A program made the position numbers and the translations under genes. Below are positions 52,330 to 60,241 of a DNA stretch of 64,000 bases, in pieces. Below the pieces are notes generated by a model. The model was not told the DNA's origin. It searched no databases and saw nothing but the letters and a program-made list of their open reading frames with translations. The stretch lies in the NCBI RefSeq assembly GCF_004151235.1, contig NZ_JUIV01000021.1, positions 1-64,000 on the forward strand. The letters run 5' to 3'. Numbering within the stretch: position 1 is the first letter of the stretch; each line of letters begins with the position of its first letter. Source of the stretch: Flavobacterium anhuiense. GTDB lineage: Bacteria > Bacteroidota > Bacteroidia > Flavobacteriales > Flavobacteriaceae.

Positions 52330-53070
52330 TTATTTAATTTGTTCACTGGTTTTTCCAAATCTACGTTCTCTTTTTTGATAACTAATAATAGCCTCATATA
52401 AATCTTGGTCTTTAAAGTCTGGCCACAAGACATTAGTAAAATACAATTCTGCATAGGCGATTTGCCATAGCAAAAAATTACTTATTCTATGTTCTCCACT
52501 TGTTCGTATTAATAAATCTACGTCAGGTAAATTTTGCGTGTAAAGATGCTCATTTATAATTGAATCGTCAATAGTGTCTATTGAAATTATATTATTTTTA
52601 ACTTTATCACTAATTGCCTTTACAGCATTTACCAGTTCCTCTCTGGAGCCATAACTTAAAGCGAGGGTAAGAGTTAAGCGGGTATTGTTTTTGGTTTTTT
52701 CCATAACATCCAAAAGTTCTTTTTGGGCTGTTTTTGGTAATTTGTCAAGATTTCCAATTGCATTAAGTCTGATATTGTTTTCTTGAAGGGTAACAAGTTC
52801 TTTTTTTAATGAATTGATCAATATTTTCATTAATGCCTGAACCTCTAATTTAGGGCGATTCCAGTTTTCTGTAGAAAAAGCATAAAGGGTCAAGTACTCA
52901 ATTCCAAGTTTGGCTGAGGTTTTGATGATTTCTTTTACAGATTTTGTTCCATTTTCATGTCCAAACGCACGTAAGTAGCCTTGTTGTTTTGCCCAGCGTC
53001 CGTTCCCGTCCATAATAATGGCAAGGTGTTTAGGTAGGTTTGTGTGATCTATTGATTCTATTAAATTCAT
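52330..53070 (-). CDS. uppS: Isoprenyl transferase (undecaprenyl diphosphate synthase)
   Basis: The 246-residue protein adds cis isoprene units to make the lipid carrier for peptidoglycan and other surface polymers. From the ATG at 53070 it begins MNLIESIDHTNLPKHLAIIM; an upstream ATG at 53091 lies within the preceding gene and is not preferred. Motifs: IMDGNGRWAK with the catalytic Asp, FSTENWNRP, and the C-terminal RTSGEHRISNFLLWQIAYAE. It overlaps the upstream DUF6089 stop. It is followed by bamA, a common order in Bacteroidota. Confidence 0.96.
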   Translation of the reverse strand: MNLIESIDHTNLPKHLAIIMDGNGRWAKQQGYLRAFGHENGTKSVKEIIKTSAKLGIEYLTLYAFSTENWNRPKLEVQALMKILINSLKKELVTLQENNIRLNAIGNLDKLPKTAQKELLDVMEKTKNNTRLTLTLALSYGSREELVNAVKAISDKVKNNIISIDTIDDSIINEHLYTQNLPDVDLLIRTSGEHRISNFLLWQIAYAELYFTNVLWPDFKDQDLYEAIISYQKRERRFGKTSEQIK

Positions 53071-53072
53071 TT

Positions 53073-53765
53073 TTAGTATGCGCAATAGCATGGTTTTTTT
53101 CCAAAGGTATACGTCAAAGTAAGACCTGAAAAAACGTACCAGTCATTATTATTTAAATTTCCAAATTTTAGAATATTTGGATTGCTTGTATTGGGATTAC
53201 TTCCGTCAATATTGTCTGTAAAAGTATAACGTGCACCAACTTCGGCAGCTAGCACAAAGCGAGGCGTTATGTTTGATTTTACACCTAATGTTATAGGTAT
53301 AGCTACTGAACCACGGTTTTTTTGAGAATATATTACATTTGGACTTGTGGTGTATCTATACAAGTTGTCGTAAAGAATGTAGTTTAAACCAGTGAAAACA
53401 TAAGGGGTTATTTTGGTATGATCATCATGCAGATTGAAGTCGAAGAAGTTGAATTCTAGGCCTGCAGAAAACTCTTTAATATCATTGTCAAAACGATAAC
53501 CTCTTTGGTTTCTTCCTGTTTCATCAGATTTGAAGTCATTTCCGCTTACGTTAGATTGAGTATAAGAAAATCTCCAAGAGTGTCTTGGGCTTCTATTCCA
53601 TTTGTAAAGAACACCAAAAGCTAGTTTTTCTGGAGCGATATAAGTTGTTTTCCCAACATCTCCCACAAAGTTACTTCCGCCAAGAAAAACACCAATCTCA
53701 TTTATCTGAGCATTTAGTGTAATAAGAGGGAAAAAACATAACAATAAATTAAAAATTTTCTTCAT
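53073..53765 (-). CDS. DUF6089 family outer-membrane beta-barrel protein
   Basis: The 230-residue protein has a signal peptide ending near LNAQ. It begins INEIGVFLGGSNFVGDVG, a DUF6089 hallmark, with AFGVLYKWNRSPRHSWRFSY and NQRGYRFDNDIKEFSAGLEF following, and ends with KKPCYCAY. It is a small barrel-like protein with no defined function. It is the first gene of the uppS-bamA-ompH operon and has its own promoter motif upstream. Confidence 0.88.
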   Translation of the reverse strand: MKKIFNLLLCFFPLITLNAQINEIGVFLGGSNFVGDVGKTTYIAPEKLAFGVLYKWNRSPRHSWRFSYTQSNVSGNDFKSDETGRNQRGYRFDNDIKEFSAGLEFNFFDFNLHDDHTKITPYVFTGLNYILYDNLYRYTTSPNVIYSQKNRGSVAIPITLGVKSNITPRFVLAAEVGARYTFTDNIDGSNPNTSNPNILKFGNLNNNDWYVFSGLTLTYTFGKKPCYCAY

Positions 53766-53783
53766 TTAATTCAAAATTGCGTG

Positions 53784-53791
53784 CAAATATA
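53784..53791 (-). promoter_or_regulatory. Promoter -7 element of the DUF6089-uppS-bamA operon
   Basis: Minus-strand TATATTTG matches TAnnTTTG, 18 bases upstream of the ATG at 53765. Confidence 0.6.
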
Positions 53792-53938
53792 ATAATTATC
53801 GATACGAATCAAAGTTCCTTTAGTTAAATGTGCTTTTTTTTCAATTTACGTTATGATTTTGAGCCATTTAATGATGATTCACTACATGCAGAACGAGAAA
53901 ATGTGGTATTATCGTATAGTGAAGAATCAGAAAAGAGT

Positions 53939-54823
53939 TTAATTTCTTTTATCTTCTCCCCAAAGCAATTTATTTCTTAAGGTTTTCAAGAAAGTTTCGC
54001 CTGGTATTTCAACCATTTTAATTTTGTAATCTGTTTTTTTTATTTTTAAAATAGACTCGTTTTTTACAGAAGAAATCCTCGAGTCTAAAGAAACCAAATA
54101 TTGGTCTTCTCTTCCTGTAACACGCAATGTAATTTCGGTATCGTCAGGAATAACAAGCGGTCTGGCGGTTAAATTATGTGGGGCAATTGGTGTAATAACT
54201 AAACTCTTTACATCTGGTGTTAAAATTGGCCCCCCACAGCTTAGAGAATACCCAGTTGATCCGGTTGGCGTTGAAATGATTAGTCCGTCGGCCCAATAAG
54301 AATTTAAATATTCATTGTTCAAATAAGTTTCAACTGTAATCATCGAAGTCGTGTCTTTTCTACTCACTGTAACTTCGTTCATAGCGAAATTAAGTTCCTT
54401 AAAAGCTTCGTTATACGGTTCACATGTTATTCCTAATAAAGTTCTTTCAGAAGTTGTGTAGTTTTGGCTAATAACATATTGAAGTAAAATATCGATGTTT
54501 TCTTTCTGAACTTTTGCCAGAAAGCCTAGTCTTCCAGCGTTGATTCCTAATAAAGGAACGCCAGAATTACGAACGAAAGCAGCGGCTCTTAAAATTGTTC
54601 CATCGCCACCAATACTGATAAGCATTTCGAAACTATTGTCTAAAGCAGTACTTGGAGAAAAAGTTTTGTATTCTTTTTTTACAAGCTGTTTTTCATAAAG
54701 CATGTTCAGAAAATTTTCTTCAATTACCATCTCGATATTGTTGGTATTAAAGAAGTTGAAAATGTCTTTTATAATAGGTTCGGTACTGTTCTGATAATAT
54801 TGTCCGTAAATGGCTATTTTCAT
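53939..54823 (-). CDS. nadK: NAD kinase
   Basis: The 294-residue enzyme phosphorylates NAD to NADP. It has GGDGTILRAA (about residue 73), NAGRLGFLAKV (about 102), and the substrate-binding TPTGSTGYSLSCGGPIL (about 182-199). The size is normal. The gene follows the CBS gene at 54923 by 99 bases, all of them an octamer array. The co-directional pair may form one operon. Confidence 0.96.
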   Translation of the reverse strand: MKIAIYGQYYQNSTEPIIKDIFNFFNTNNIEMVIEENFLNMLYEKQLVKKEYKTFSPSTALDNSFEMLISIGGDGTILRAAAFVRNSGVPLLGINAGRLGFLAKVQKENIDILLQYVISQNYTTSERTLLGITCEPYNEAFKELNFAMNEVTVSRKDTTSMITVETYLNNEYLNSYWADGLIISTPTGSTGYSLSCGGPILTPDVKSLVITPIAPHNLTARPLVIPDDTEITLRVTGREDQYLVSLDSRISSVKNESILKIKKTDYKIKMVEIPGETFLKTLRNKLLWGEDKRN

Positions 54824-54833
54824 TAGTTGTTAA

Positions 54834-54921
54834 ATTAGAGAATTGGTCAATGTTTCAATTAGATAATTGGGAAATGCGAAAATCATCTAATTAACTAATT
54901 TTCCCATTGGCACATTCATAA
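54834..54921. repeat. Octamer array between nadK and the CBS gene
   Basis: Eleven consecutive 8-base units fill the gap without loss of phase, each starting AT: ATTAGAGA, ATTGGTCA, ATGTTTCA, ATTAGATA, ATTGGGAA, ATGCGAAA, ATCATCTA, ATTAACTA, ATTTTCCC, ATTGGCAC, ATTCATAA. The right half reads as the same unit on the other strand (ATTAGTTA, ATTAGATG), so it is an inverted pair. The period is exact but the units vary. Confidence 0.75.
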
Positions 54922-54922
54922 C

Positions 54923-55582
54923 TTATATATTAAGGTATTTGTCTAAATAATCTGATCGTTCTTTTAAACTGTTAATATAGGTGTCTTCTTGATGTTCTGA
55001 AATGATTTCATAACCATATCTTCTGTAGGTTTGAATGATTTCATTAATCGCTCCTAAACCAATTTTTATAGTAATCTGAACATTTTCTGTGTCAGCTTCA
55101 GAAACAAAACACCCTAGAACTTTACCATTATTACTTTCTACAATCTGTGTTACTTCGCTCATAGAATAATCCAAAAGGCCTTTTTGGACAATGATAATCG
55201 CTCCTGGCTCTTTCAAAAATGGAGTTTCCTGAAAAAATTTCATGATGTCTTCCATTTCATAATAACCTATATAATTATTATTCTCATCAAGAATTGGAAG
55301 AAGATTGGTGTGGTTTTTTGCAAAAACTTCTAGAACATCTAACCAGATCATTGATTTTCTGGCAAAAAAACGTTCTAAAGTATATTTGTAATCAATTGCT
55401 TTTTTTTCAATGTCAAATGTTTCAACATCGTCAGAAGAGATGCTTCCAATAAAAACACCATCTTCTAAAATCGGAAAATGAGAAAAATTTACATCGACAA
55501 AAAAGTCCTGAATCGACGCTATTGTTTCCTGACTGTCAATTGCCCTGAAATCGTTTGTGATATAGTTTGTAATTTCTGTCAT
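54923..55582 (-). CDS. CBS-domain protein with C-terminal ACT-like region
   Basis: The 219-residue protein carries two CBS domains (about residues 10-60 and 75-125; FPILEDGVFIGSISSDDVE and LLPILDENNNYIGYYEMEDI). The C-terminal part (about 140-215; GAIIIVQKGLLDYSMSEVTQ, VQITIKIGLGAINEIIQTYR) resembles an ACT-type fold and the AcuB-like family. It may sense a metabolite and regulate a partner. It lies upstream of nadK in the same direction and divergently from pdxJ. Confidence 0.85.
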   Translation of the reverse strand: MTEITNYITNDFRAIDSQETIASIQDFFVDVNFSHFPILEDGVFIGSISSDDVETFDIEKKAIDYKYTLERFFARKSMIWLDVLEVFAKNHTNLLPILDENNNYIGYYEMEDIMKFFQETPFLKEPGAIIIVQKGLLDYSMSEVTQIVESNNGKVLGCFVSEADTENVQITIKIGLGAINEIIQTYRRYGYEIISEHQEDTYINSLKERSDYLDKYLNI

Positions 55583-55648
55583 AAATCAATTGAGGATATT
55601 TGATGCAAAATAATCAAAAAATACCGAAAACCGCTCTGTTTTACTTTG

Positions 55649-55656
55649 TATTTTTG
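55649..55656 (+). promoter_or_regulatory. Promoter -7 element of pdxJ
   Basis: TATTTTTG matches TAnnTTTG. A GTG at 55659 begins the longest pdxJ frame only 2 bases later, so it cannot be the start. The ATG at 55698 fits. Confidence 0.65.
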
Positions 55657-55697
55657 TCGTGACAAATATAATGTTACTAGAATTAATATCTATTTAT

Positions 55698-56411
55698 ATG
55701 ACAAAATTAAGTGTAAATATCAATAAAATAGCAACGCTTAGAAATGCTCGAGGCGGAAATGTTCCCGATTTATTAAAAGTAGCGACAGATATTCAGCGTT
55801 TTGGAGGGCAGGGAATTACAATTCATCCTCGTCCAGACGAGCGTCATATTCGTTATCAGGATGCACGCGATTTAAAAGCTATTGTTACAACAGAATATAA
55901 TATTGAAGGAAATCCGCAGCATAATTTTATTGATTTGGTTTTAGAATGCAAACCAGATCAAGTGACATTGGTTCCAGATGCAATTGGCGCAATAACTTCT
56001 TCTGCAGGTTGGGATACCATTAAAAATCAAGATTATTTAACTGAAGTTATTCAGGAATTTCAAAGAAACGGAATCAGAACTTCGATTTTTGTTGATCCGA
56101 TTTTAGAAATGATTGAAGGTGCAAAGAAAACAGGAACAGATAGAATTGAATTGTATACAGAATCTTTTGCACATCAATATAGTTTAGGAAACGAGAAAGG
56201 AATTGAACCGTACATTAAAGCGGCAGAATTGGCAAATGAATTGGGCTTAGGAATCAATGCTGGACACGATTTAAGTTTAGATAATATCAAGTTTTTCAAG
56301 CAAAATATTCCAGGATTATTGGAAGTTTCTATTGGACATGCCTTGATTTCGGAGGCACTTTATCTTGGCTTAGATAATACTGTAAATATGTATCTGAATA
56401 AATTGAAATAA
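55698..56411 (+). CDS. pdxJ: Pyridoxine 5'-phosphate synthase
   Basis: PdxJ condenses 1-deoxy-D-xylulose 5-phosphate with aminoacetone phosphate in vitamin B6 synthesis. From the ATG at 55698 it has 237 residues and begins MTKLSVNINKIATLRNARGG, as expected. It contains GITIHPRPDERHIRYQDARD (about 42-61), KPDQVTLVPD and GLGINAGHDLSLDN near the end. The longer frame from the GTG at 55659 is rejected because it starts 2 bases after the promoter motif. The alpha/beta hydrolase gene follows after 26 bases. Confidence 0.96.
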   Translation: MTKLSVNINKIATLRNARGGNVPDLLKVATDIQRFGGQGITIHPRPDERHIRYQDARDLKAIVTTEYNIEGNPQHNFIDLVLECKPDQVTLVPDAIGAITSSAGWDTIKNQDYLTEVIQEFQRNGIRTSIFVDPILEMIEGAKKTGTDRIELYTESFAHQYSLGNEKGIEPYIKAAELANELGLGINAGHDLSLDNIKFFKQNIPGLLEVSIGHALISEALYLGLDNTVNMYLNKLK

Positions 56412-56437
56412 TTCTTTAAAAGGAAAAAAATAAAAAT

Positions 56438-57202
56438 ATGCTTTATTCAAAAATAGAAGGCGAGGGCAAGCCATTTATCATAATGCACGGATTTCTTGGA
56501 ATGTCTGATAACTGGAAAACTCTTGCCGGACAATATGTAGAAGCCGGATTTCAAGTTCATATTTTAGATCTAAGAAACCACGGTCGCAGTTTTCATTCAG
56601 ACGAATGGAGTTACGAGGCTATGGTTCAGGATGTTTATGAATACTGTCAGGCAAATAATCTAACGCGAATTGATATTCTAGGCCATTCAATGGGAGGAAA
56701 AGTAGCAATGCTTTTTGCAACGACTCATCCTGAAATTGTAGACAAATTGATTGTGGCAGATATTGGTCCGAGATTCTACAAACAGCATCACCAAGATATT
56801 TTGGCAGGATTAAATGCTGTTGATTTTTCGGTAAAACCAAGCCGAAATGATGTGGAGGCAATTTTATCACAATATGTAACAGATTTTGGAACGCGCCAGT
56901 TTTTGCTAAAGAATTTATATTGGAAAGAACCTGGACAATTGGCTTTCCGATTTAATTTAGAGGCTTTCAATAATAATCTAGATGCGATTGGGAAACCTTT
57001 GGCAGATAATCTTGTTTTTAAAAATCCGACATTATTTATTAGAGGTGGGAGTTCAGGCTACATTCAAGATCAGGATATTGACGGAATTCGTCAGCATTTT
57101 CCAAATTTAAAGCTAGAGACTATTCCAAATGCAGGGCATTGGCTTCATGCTGAAAATCCGCAGATGTTTTTCGAATTGACCACTACGTTTTTAAAAGAGT
57201 AG
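56438..57202 (+). CDS. Alpha/beta hydrolase (YbfF-like esterase)
   Basis: The 254-residue protein begins MLYSKIEGEGKPFIIMHGFL, with the oxyanion HGFLGMSDNW. The nucleophile is S84 in LGHSMGGK, and the final His sits in NAGHWLHAENP. This resembles the acyl-CoA esterase YbfF and related small hydrolases. Substrate is uncertain. It probably shares the pdxJ transcript. No signal peptide is visible. Confidence 0.9.
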   Translation: MLYSKIEGEGKPFIIMHGFLGMSDNWKTLAGQYVEAGFQVHILDLRNHGRSFHSDEWSYEAMVQDVYEYCQANNLTRIDILGHSMGGKVAMLFATTHPEIVDKLIVADIGPRFYKQHHQDILAGLNAVDFSVKPSRNDVEAILSQYVTDFGTRQFLLKNLYWKEPGQLAFRFNLEAFNNNLDAIGKPLADNLVFKNPTLFIRGGSSGYIQDQDIDGIRQHFPNLKLETIPNAGHWLHAENPQMFFELTTTFLKE

Positions 57203-57255
57203 TCTTTTTTGATGAAATTTTATTACTTTTAAATAAATTTTAAACCTCAAGAACC

Positions 57256-57600
57256 ATGAAATTATTACTTAGACTCCTTGTTACTGCTGCTTTAGTTTTG
57301 TTGTTGTCTAATATTTTGACGGGAGTGCATGTGGCTAGTTTTGGTACAGCTCTAATTGTTGCGGTAGTTTTAGGATTGCTGAATGTTTTTATAAAACCAA
57401 TTTTAGTGATTTTGACTTTACCGGTTACTTTGGTCACATTAGGTTTGTTTTTACTGGTGATCAACGCGGTGATTATTTTGCTTTGCACTAATATTGTAGG
57501 CGGTTTTGCGGTAAATTCATTTTGGACAGCACTAATATTCAGTATTATTTTGTCTATACTTCAATCTCTTACTTATAAAATACTGGGAGACGACAAATAA
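57256..57600 (+). CDS. Phage-holin-4-family membrane protein
   Basis: The 114-residue protein has four hydrophobic segments (about residues 3-22, 30-50, 53-75 and 85-108) and the VVLGLLNVFIKPILVILTLP motif of the PF04020-type (holin 4, superfamily 2) family. Despite the name these are chromosomal bacterial membrane proteins of unknown role. No phage gene is nearby. It lies between the hydrolase and trigger factor. Confidence 0.82.
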   Translation: MKLLLRLLVTAALVLLLSNILTGVHVASFGTALIVAVVLGLLNVFIKPILVILTLPVTLVTLGLFLLVINAVIILLCTNIVGGFAVNSFWTALIFSIILSILQSLTYKILGDDK

Positions 57601-57654
57601 AAAACAAATCGGGCAGATTAAAACTGCTTCAAATACAATAGATTAAAAACTTGG

Positions 57655-57689
57655 TTGGGTTGCAAAAATTTTATAATTTTGCAACCCAA
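57655..57689. repeat. Inverted repeat overlapping the tig promoter
   Basis: TTGGGTTGCAAAA (57655-57667) pairs perfectly with TTTTGCAACCCAA (57677-57689) around 9 AT bases. The right arm contains the TTTTG of the -7 motif at 57674-57681. No T tract follows, so it is unlikely to be a terminator. It could be an operator or a transcript hairpin at the very 5' end. Confidence 0.65.
57674..57681 (+). promoter_or_regulatory. Promoter -7 element of tig
   Basis: TAATTTTG matches TAnnTTTG, 34 bases before the tig ATG. It lies within the perfect inverted repeat at 57655-57689. Confidence 0.6.
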
Positions 57690-57715
57690 TTTTATTACGT
57701 AAATTAAAGAAGAAG

Positions 57716-59038
57716 ATGGATATTAAAAGAGTAGCAATAGACGCTGTAAACGAGACGATTGTTATGAACGTTGTTCATATGGATTATAAAGGTCAAGTAG
57801 CAAAAAGAATCAACGAAAAAATGCCTTTAGCGCAAGTAAAAGGATTCAGAAAAGGACAAGTTCCTAAAGATCTTGTTGAAAAACAATACGGAAAAGCTAT
57901 TAAGCAAGAAGAGATCAAAAAAGTAGTTGATTTGGCTTTAGAGCGTTATATTCAATCTGAAAGATTAAATCTTTTAGGAACTCCGCTTCCAAAAGTAAAC
58001 GAAGATTTTAACTGGGATGCAGAAGAATTAACTTTCGAGTACGAAATTGGTTTAGTGCCAAACTTCGAAATTGATCTTGAAGCTAAAAATAATATCGTAA
58101 AATACGTTGTTACTGCTGACGATAAATTAATCGACGGACAAGTGGAACGTATCCAAAAACAATTTGGAAAAGCAGTTCCACAAGAAGTATCTGATGCAAA
58201 ATCTGACTTAACTGGAACTTTCGCAAGCGAAGCAAACGGAATCAATAATACTACTACAATTTCTGTTGATACATTCAGCAAAAAAGCTCAAAAACAATTC
58301 ATAGGTAAAAAAGTTGGAGATGTTGTTACAGTAAGCACAAAAGGTTTATTTGATGACGATCACCAATTAATGGATTACTTAAAAGTAGGTCACGAAGGTG
58401 TTCACGGTTTAGATGTTGAAGTAAACTTCACAATCGAAGCAATCAATGGTTCTGAGCCAGCTGAATTAAACCAAGAATTATTCGATAAACTTTTTGGAGA
58501 AGGAAAAGTAGCTTCTTTAGAAGATTTGAAAGCTAAAATTAAAGAAGATGCTGAAGCACAATTCGCACAGCAAGCAGAACAAAAATTATTATTAGATGTT
58601 CAGGATTTCTTAATCGAAAATACAAAATTCGATTTACCAGCTGAATTCTTGAAAAAATGGTTGCAAACTGTTGGAGAGAAGAAATTAACTCCAGAAGAAG
58701 CTGAAGTAGAATACGCAAGATCTGAAAAAGGTTTACGTTTCCAATTAATTGAAGGAAAAGCATTAGCTCAAAGCAATATCCAAATTACATTTGAAGATTT
58801 GAAAGAGTTTACATCAAACGCAATCAGACAGCAGATGGCTCAATTTGGTCAAACAAACCCAACTGACGAAGAAGTTCAAGGAATCGTGGCTAGAGTTTTA
58901 TCTAACCAAGACGAAGTGAAAAGACTTTCTGAGCAAGTTGTAGCATCTAAAATGTTAGATATTTTCAAAGAAAAAGCTAACCCAACTACTAAAGAGGTTA
59001 CTTACGAAGAATTTATCGCGGCTTCTTACGGAGAATAA
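57716..59038 (+). CDS. tig: Trigger factor
   Basis: The 440-residue chaperone binds ribosomes and nascent chains. The N-terminal domain has the ribosome-binding region with VKGFRKGQVPKDLVEKQYG (about 39-57; family GFRxGxxP). A PPIase-like middle domain (about 145-240) contains LKVGHEGVHGLDVEV. The C-terminal domain is helical and chaperone-like. The length is normal. It is followed by a terminator hairpin at 59144 and clpP, an order found in many bacteria. Confidence 0.93.
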   Translation: MDIKRVAIDAVNETIVMNVVHMDYKGQVAKRINEKMPLAQVKGFRKGQVPKDLVEKQYGKAIKQEEIKKVVDLALERYIQSERLNLLGTPLPKVNEDFNWDAEELTFEYEIGLVPNFEIDLEAKNNIVKYVVTADDKLIDGQVERIQKQFGKAVPQEVSDAKSDLTGTFASEANGINNTTTISVDTFSKKAQKQFIGKKVGDVVTVSTKGLFDDDHQLMDYLKVGHEGVHGLDVEVNFTIEAINGSEPAELNQELFDKLFGEGKVASLEDLKAKIKEDAEAQFAQQAEQKLLLDVQDFLIENTKFDLPAEFLKKWLQTVGEKKLTPEEAEVEYARSEKGLRFQLIEGKALAQSNIQITFEDLKEFTSNAIRQQMAQFGQTNPTDEEVQGIVARVLSNQDEVKRLSEQVVASKMLDIFKEKANPTTKEVTYEEFIAASYGE

Positions 59039-59040
59039 AT

Positions 59041-59080
59041 CTAAGTCTGAAAGTCAAAAGTTTTAAAGTCGAAAGTTAAG
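59041..59080 (-). repeat. CTTWG array, reverse orientation
   Basis: On the minus strand the sequence reads CTTAA, CTTTCGA, CTTTAAAA, CTTTTGA, CTTTCAGA, CTTAG, units of 7 or 8 bases starting CTT. It lies directly after the tig stop. Confidence 0.6.
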
Positions 59081-59143
59081 AAGTATACTTTTTAAAAATT
59101 AAGATTTTATTACAGAAACTGAAAGATAAAAATAATTATATTT

Positions 59144-59184
59144 GAACGTCAATGGAATTTTTATTCTGTTGACGTTCTTTTTTT
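59144..59184 (+). terminator. Rho-independent terminator after tig
   Basis: Stem GAACGTCAA (59144-59152) pairs with TTGACGTTC (59169-59177) and is followed by seven T residues (59178-59184). A TATATTTG at 59137-59144 overlaps the left arm and may be coincidental. Confidence 0.8.
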
Positions 59185-59227
59185 GTTTCAGATTTCAAGT
59201 TGGTAAATGTTCCTTAGTAAAAAAAAA

Positions 59228-59264
59228 CTTTAGAACCTTAGCACCTTAGAATCTTAGCATCTTT
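59228..59264 (+). repeat. CTTWGNNN octamer array upstream of clpP
   Basis: Units CTTAGCAC (59237), CTTAGAAT (59245) and CTTAGCAT (59253) follow CTTTAGAAC and precede CTTT, with an exact 8-base period. It is the forward partner of the array at 59041-59080 and lies 105 bases before the clpP ATG. Confidence 0.75.
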
Positions 59265-59369
59265 AAAAAGAAGACAAATTGGCATCTCTTATAAAAAGGT
59301 ATGAACTTTGTTTAATTCGTTTTAGTCATTTTCTGACTTTAGATTTTCAAAACTTTATAAACTAAAAAT

Positions 59370-60044
59370 ATGAACTACGGTAAAGAATTCAAAAAATTTG
59401 CTACAAAGCACCAAGGAGTAAACGCAATGTATTACGATAAAATCGTAGCTGCAATGACACCAACAAACATGACTCCATATATTATCGAAGAGCGTCAGTT
59501 GAATATTTCTCAATTAGATGTGTTCTCAAGATTAATGATGGATAGAATTATCTTTTTAGGAACAGGTATCGACGATCAAATCGCTAATATCGTTCAGGCT
59601 CAGTTGCTATTTTTAGAAAGCGCTGATGCTTCAAAAGATATTCAAATTTACTTAAACTCTCCAGGAGGAAGTGTTTATGCAGGTTTAGGAATTTACGATA
59701 CTATGCAATACATCAAGCCTGATGTAGCGACAATCTGTACGGGAATGGCAGCTTCTATGGGAGCGGTATTATTATGTGCAGGAGCAGCAGGAAAACGTTC
59801 TGCGTTACCTCACTCAAGAGTAATGATTCACCAGCCATCTGGAGGAGCACAAGGAGTTGCAACAGATATGGAAATCAACTTACGTGAGATGCTGAAATTA
59901 AAAGACGAATTATACAACATTATTTCGCACCATTCAGGACAAACTTTTGACAAAGTGCACAAAGACAGTGAGCGTGATTACTGGATGAAAGCAGATGAAG
60001 CAAAAGAGTACGGAATGATTGACGAAGTATTAAGAAGAGGATAA
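59370..60044 (+). CDS. clpP: ATP-dependent Clp protease proteolytic subunit
   Basis: The 224-residue serine protease forms the ClpP barrel. Its catalytic triad is S129 in GMAASMGA, H154 in MIHQPSGG and D203 in SERDYW. The N-terminal 25 residues before the core (KEFKKFATKHQGVNAMYYDK) may be a propeptide. It pairs with ClpX, encoded 197 bases downstream, and follows tig, the usual order tig-clpP-clpX. The gaps on both sides contain octamer arrays. Confidence 0.96.
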   Translation: MNYGKEFKKFATKHQGVNAMYYDKIVAAMTPTNMTPYIIEERQLNISQLDVFSRLMMDRIIFLGTGIDDQIANIVQAQLLFLESADASKDIQIYLNSPGGSVYAGLGIYDTMQYIKPDVATICTGMAASMGAVLLCAGAAGKRSALPHSRVMIHQPSGGAQGVATDMEINLREMLKLKDELYNIISHHSGQTFDKVHKDSERDYWMKADEAKEYGMIDEVLRRG

Positions 60045-60050
60045 TTTTTT

Positions 60051-60087
60051 GTAAGGTTCAAAGTTGCAAAGGAACTAAGGTTCAAAG
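60051..60087 (-). repeat. CTTWGNNN octamer array, reverse orientation, after clpP
   Basis: On the plus strand the units are GTAAG, GTTCAAAG, TTGCAAAG, GAACTAAG and GTTCAAAG, each ending at 8-base steps (60055, 60063, 60071, 60079, 60087). The minus strand reads CTTTGAAC, CTTAGTTC, CTTTGCAA, CTTTGAAC, CTTAC. Confidence 0.75.
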
Positions 60088-60098
60088 ATTAACTTGTT

Positions 60099-60112
60099 CC
60101 GATAGCTATCGG
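60099..60112. repeat. Perfect palindrome in the clpP-clpX gap
   Basis: CCGATAGCTATCGG is a perfect 14-base palindrome centred between the reverse array (60051-60087) and the forward array (60198-60235). Confidence 0.7.
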
Positions 60113-60197
60113 GATGAAGCAAAATTAAACTTGAAACAAAAAAATAAATATTAAGCTGCAAAGAATTAAGTTTTTAAGTTTTAATTAAATCAAAAAG

Positions 60198-60235
60198 CTT
60201 AGAAACTTAGTATCTTTGCAGCTTAGTAACTTAAA
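60198..60235 (+). repeat. CTTWGNNN octamer array carrying the clpX promoter
   Basis: Units CTTAGAAA, CTTAGTAT, CTTTGCAG, CTTAGTAA and CTTAAATA start at 60198, 60206, 60214, 60222 and 60230, an exact 8-base period. The second and third units together give TATCTTTG (60211-60218), a full -7 motif. Confidence 0.75.
60211..60218 (+). promoter_or_regulatory. Promoter -7 element of clpX within the octamer array
   Basis: TATCTTTG matches TAnnTTTG and lies 23 bases before the clpX ATG. It spans two repeat units. Confidence 0.55.
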
Positions 60236-60241
60236 TAAAGA

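Larger units (their letters stand above)
59039..59369. other. Gene-free tig-clpP gap of about 330 bases
   Basis: The gap contains a repeat array in reverse orientation (59041-59080), a terminator (59144-59184) and an octamer array in forward orientation (59228-59264). The clpP promoter must be in the last 110 bases, but no exact TAnnTTTG is found there. I see no coding frame of note. Confidence 0.6.

Noticed and set aside
57256..57600. Holin-family gene as a prophage remnant
   Set aside because: The family is common in bacterial chromosomes and no other phage genes lie nearby.
59137..59144. TATATTTG as a promoter after tig
   Set aside because: It runs into the terminator hairpin, and no TTG is found at the -33 position; a promoter firing straight into a terminator is unlikely, although a small RNA cannot be excluded.
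54834..60235. Octamer arrays as CRISPR arrays
   Set aside because: Units are 8 bases without spacers of constant length, and no cas genes are present.
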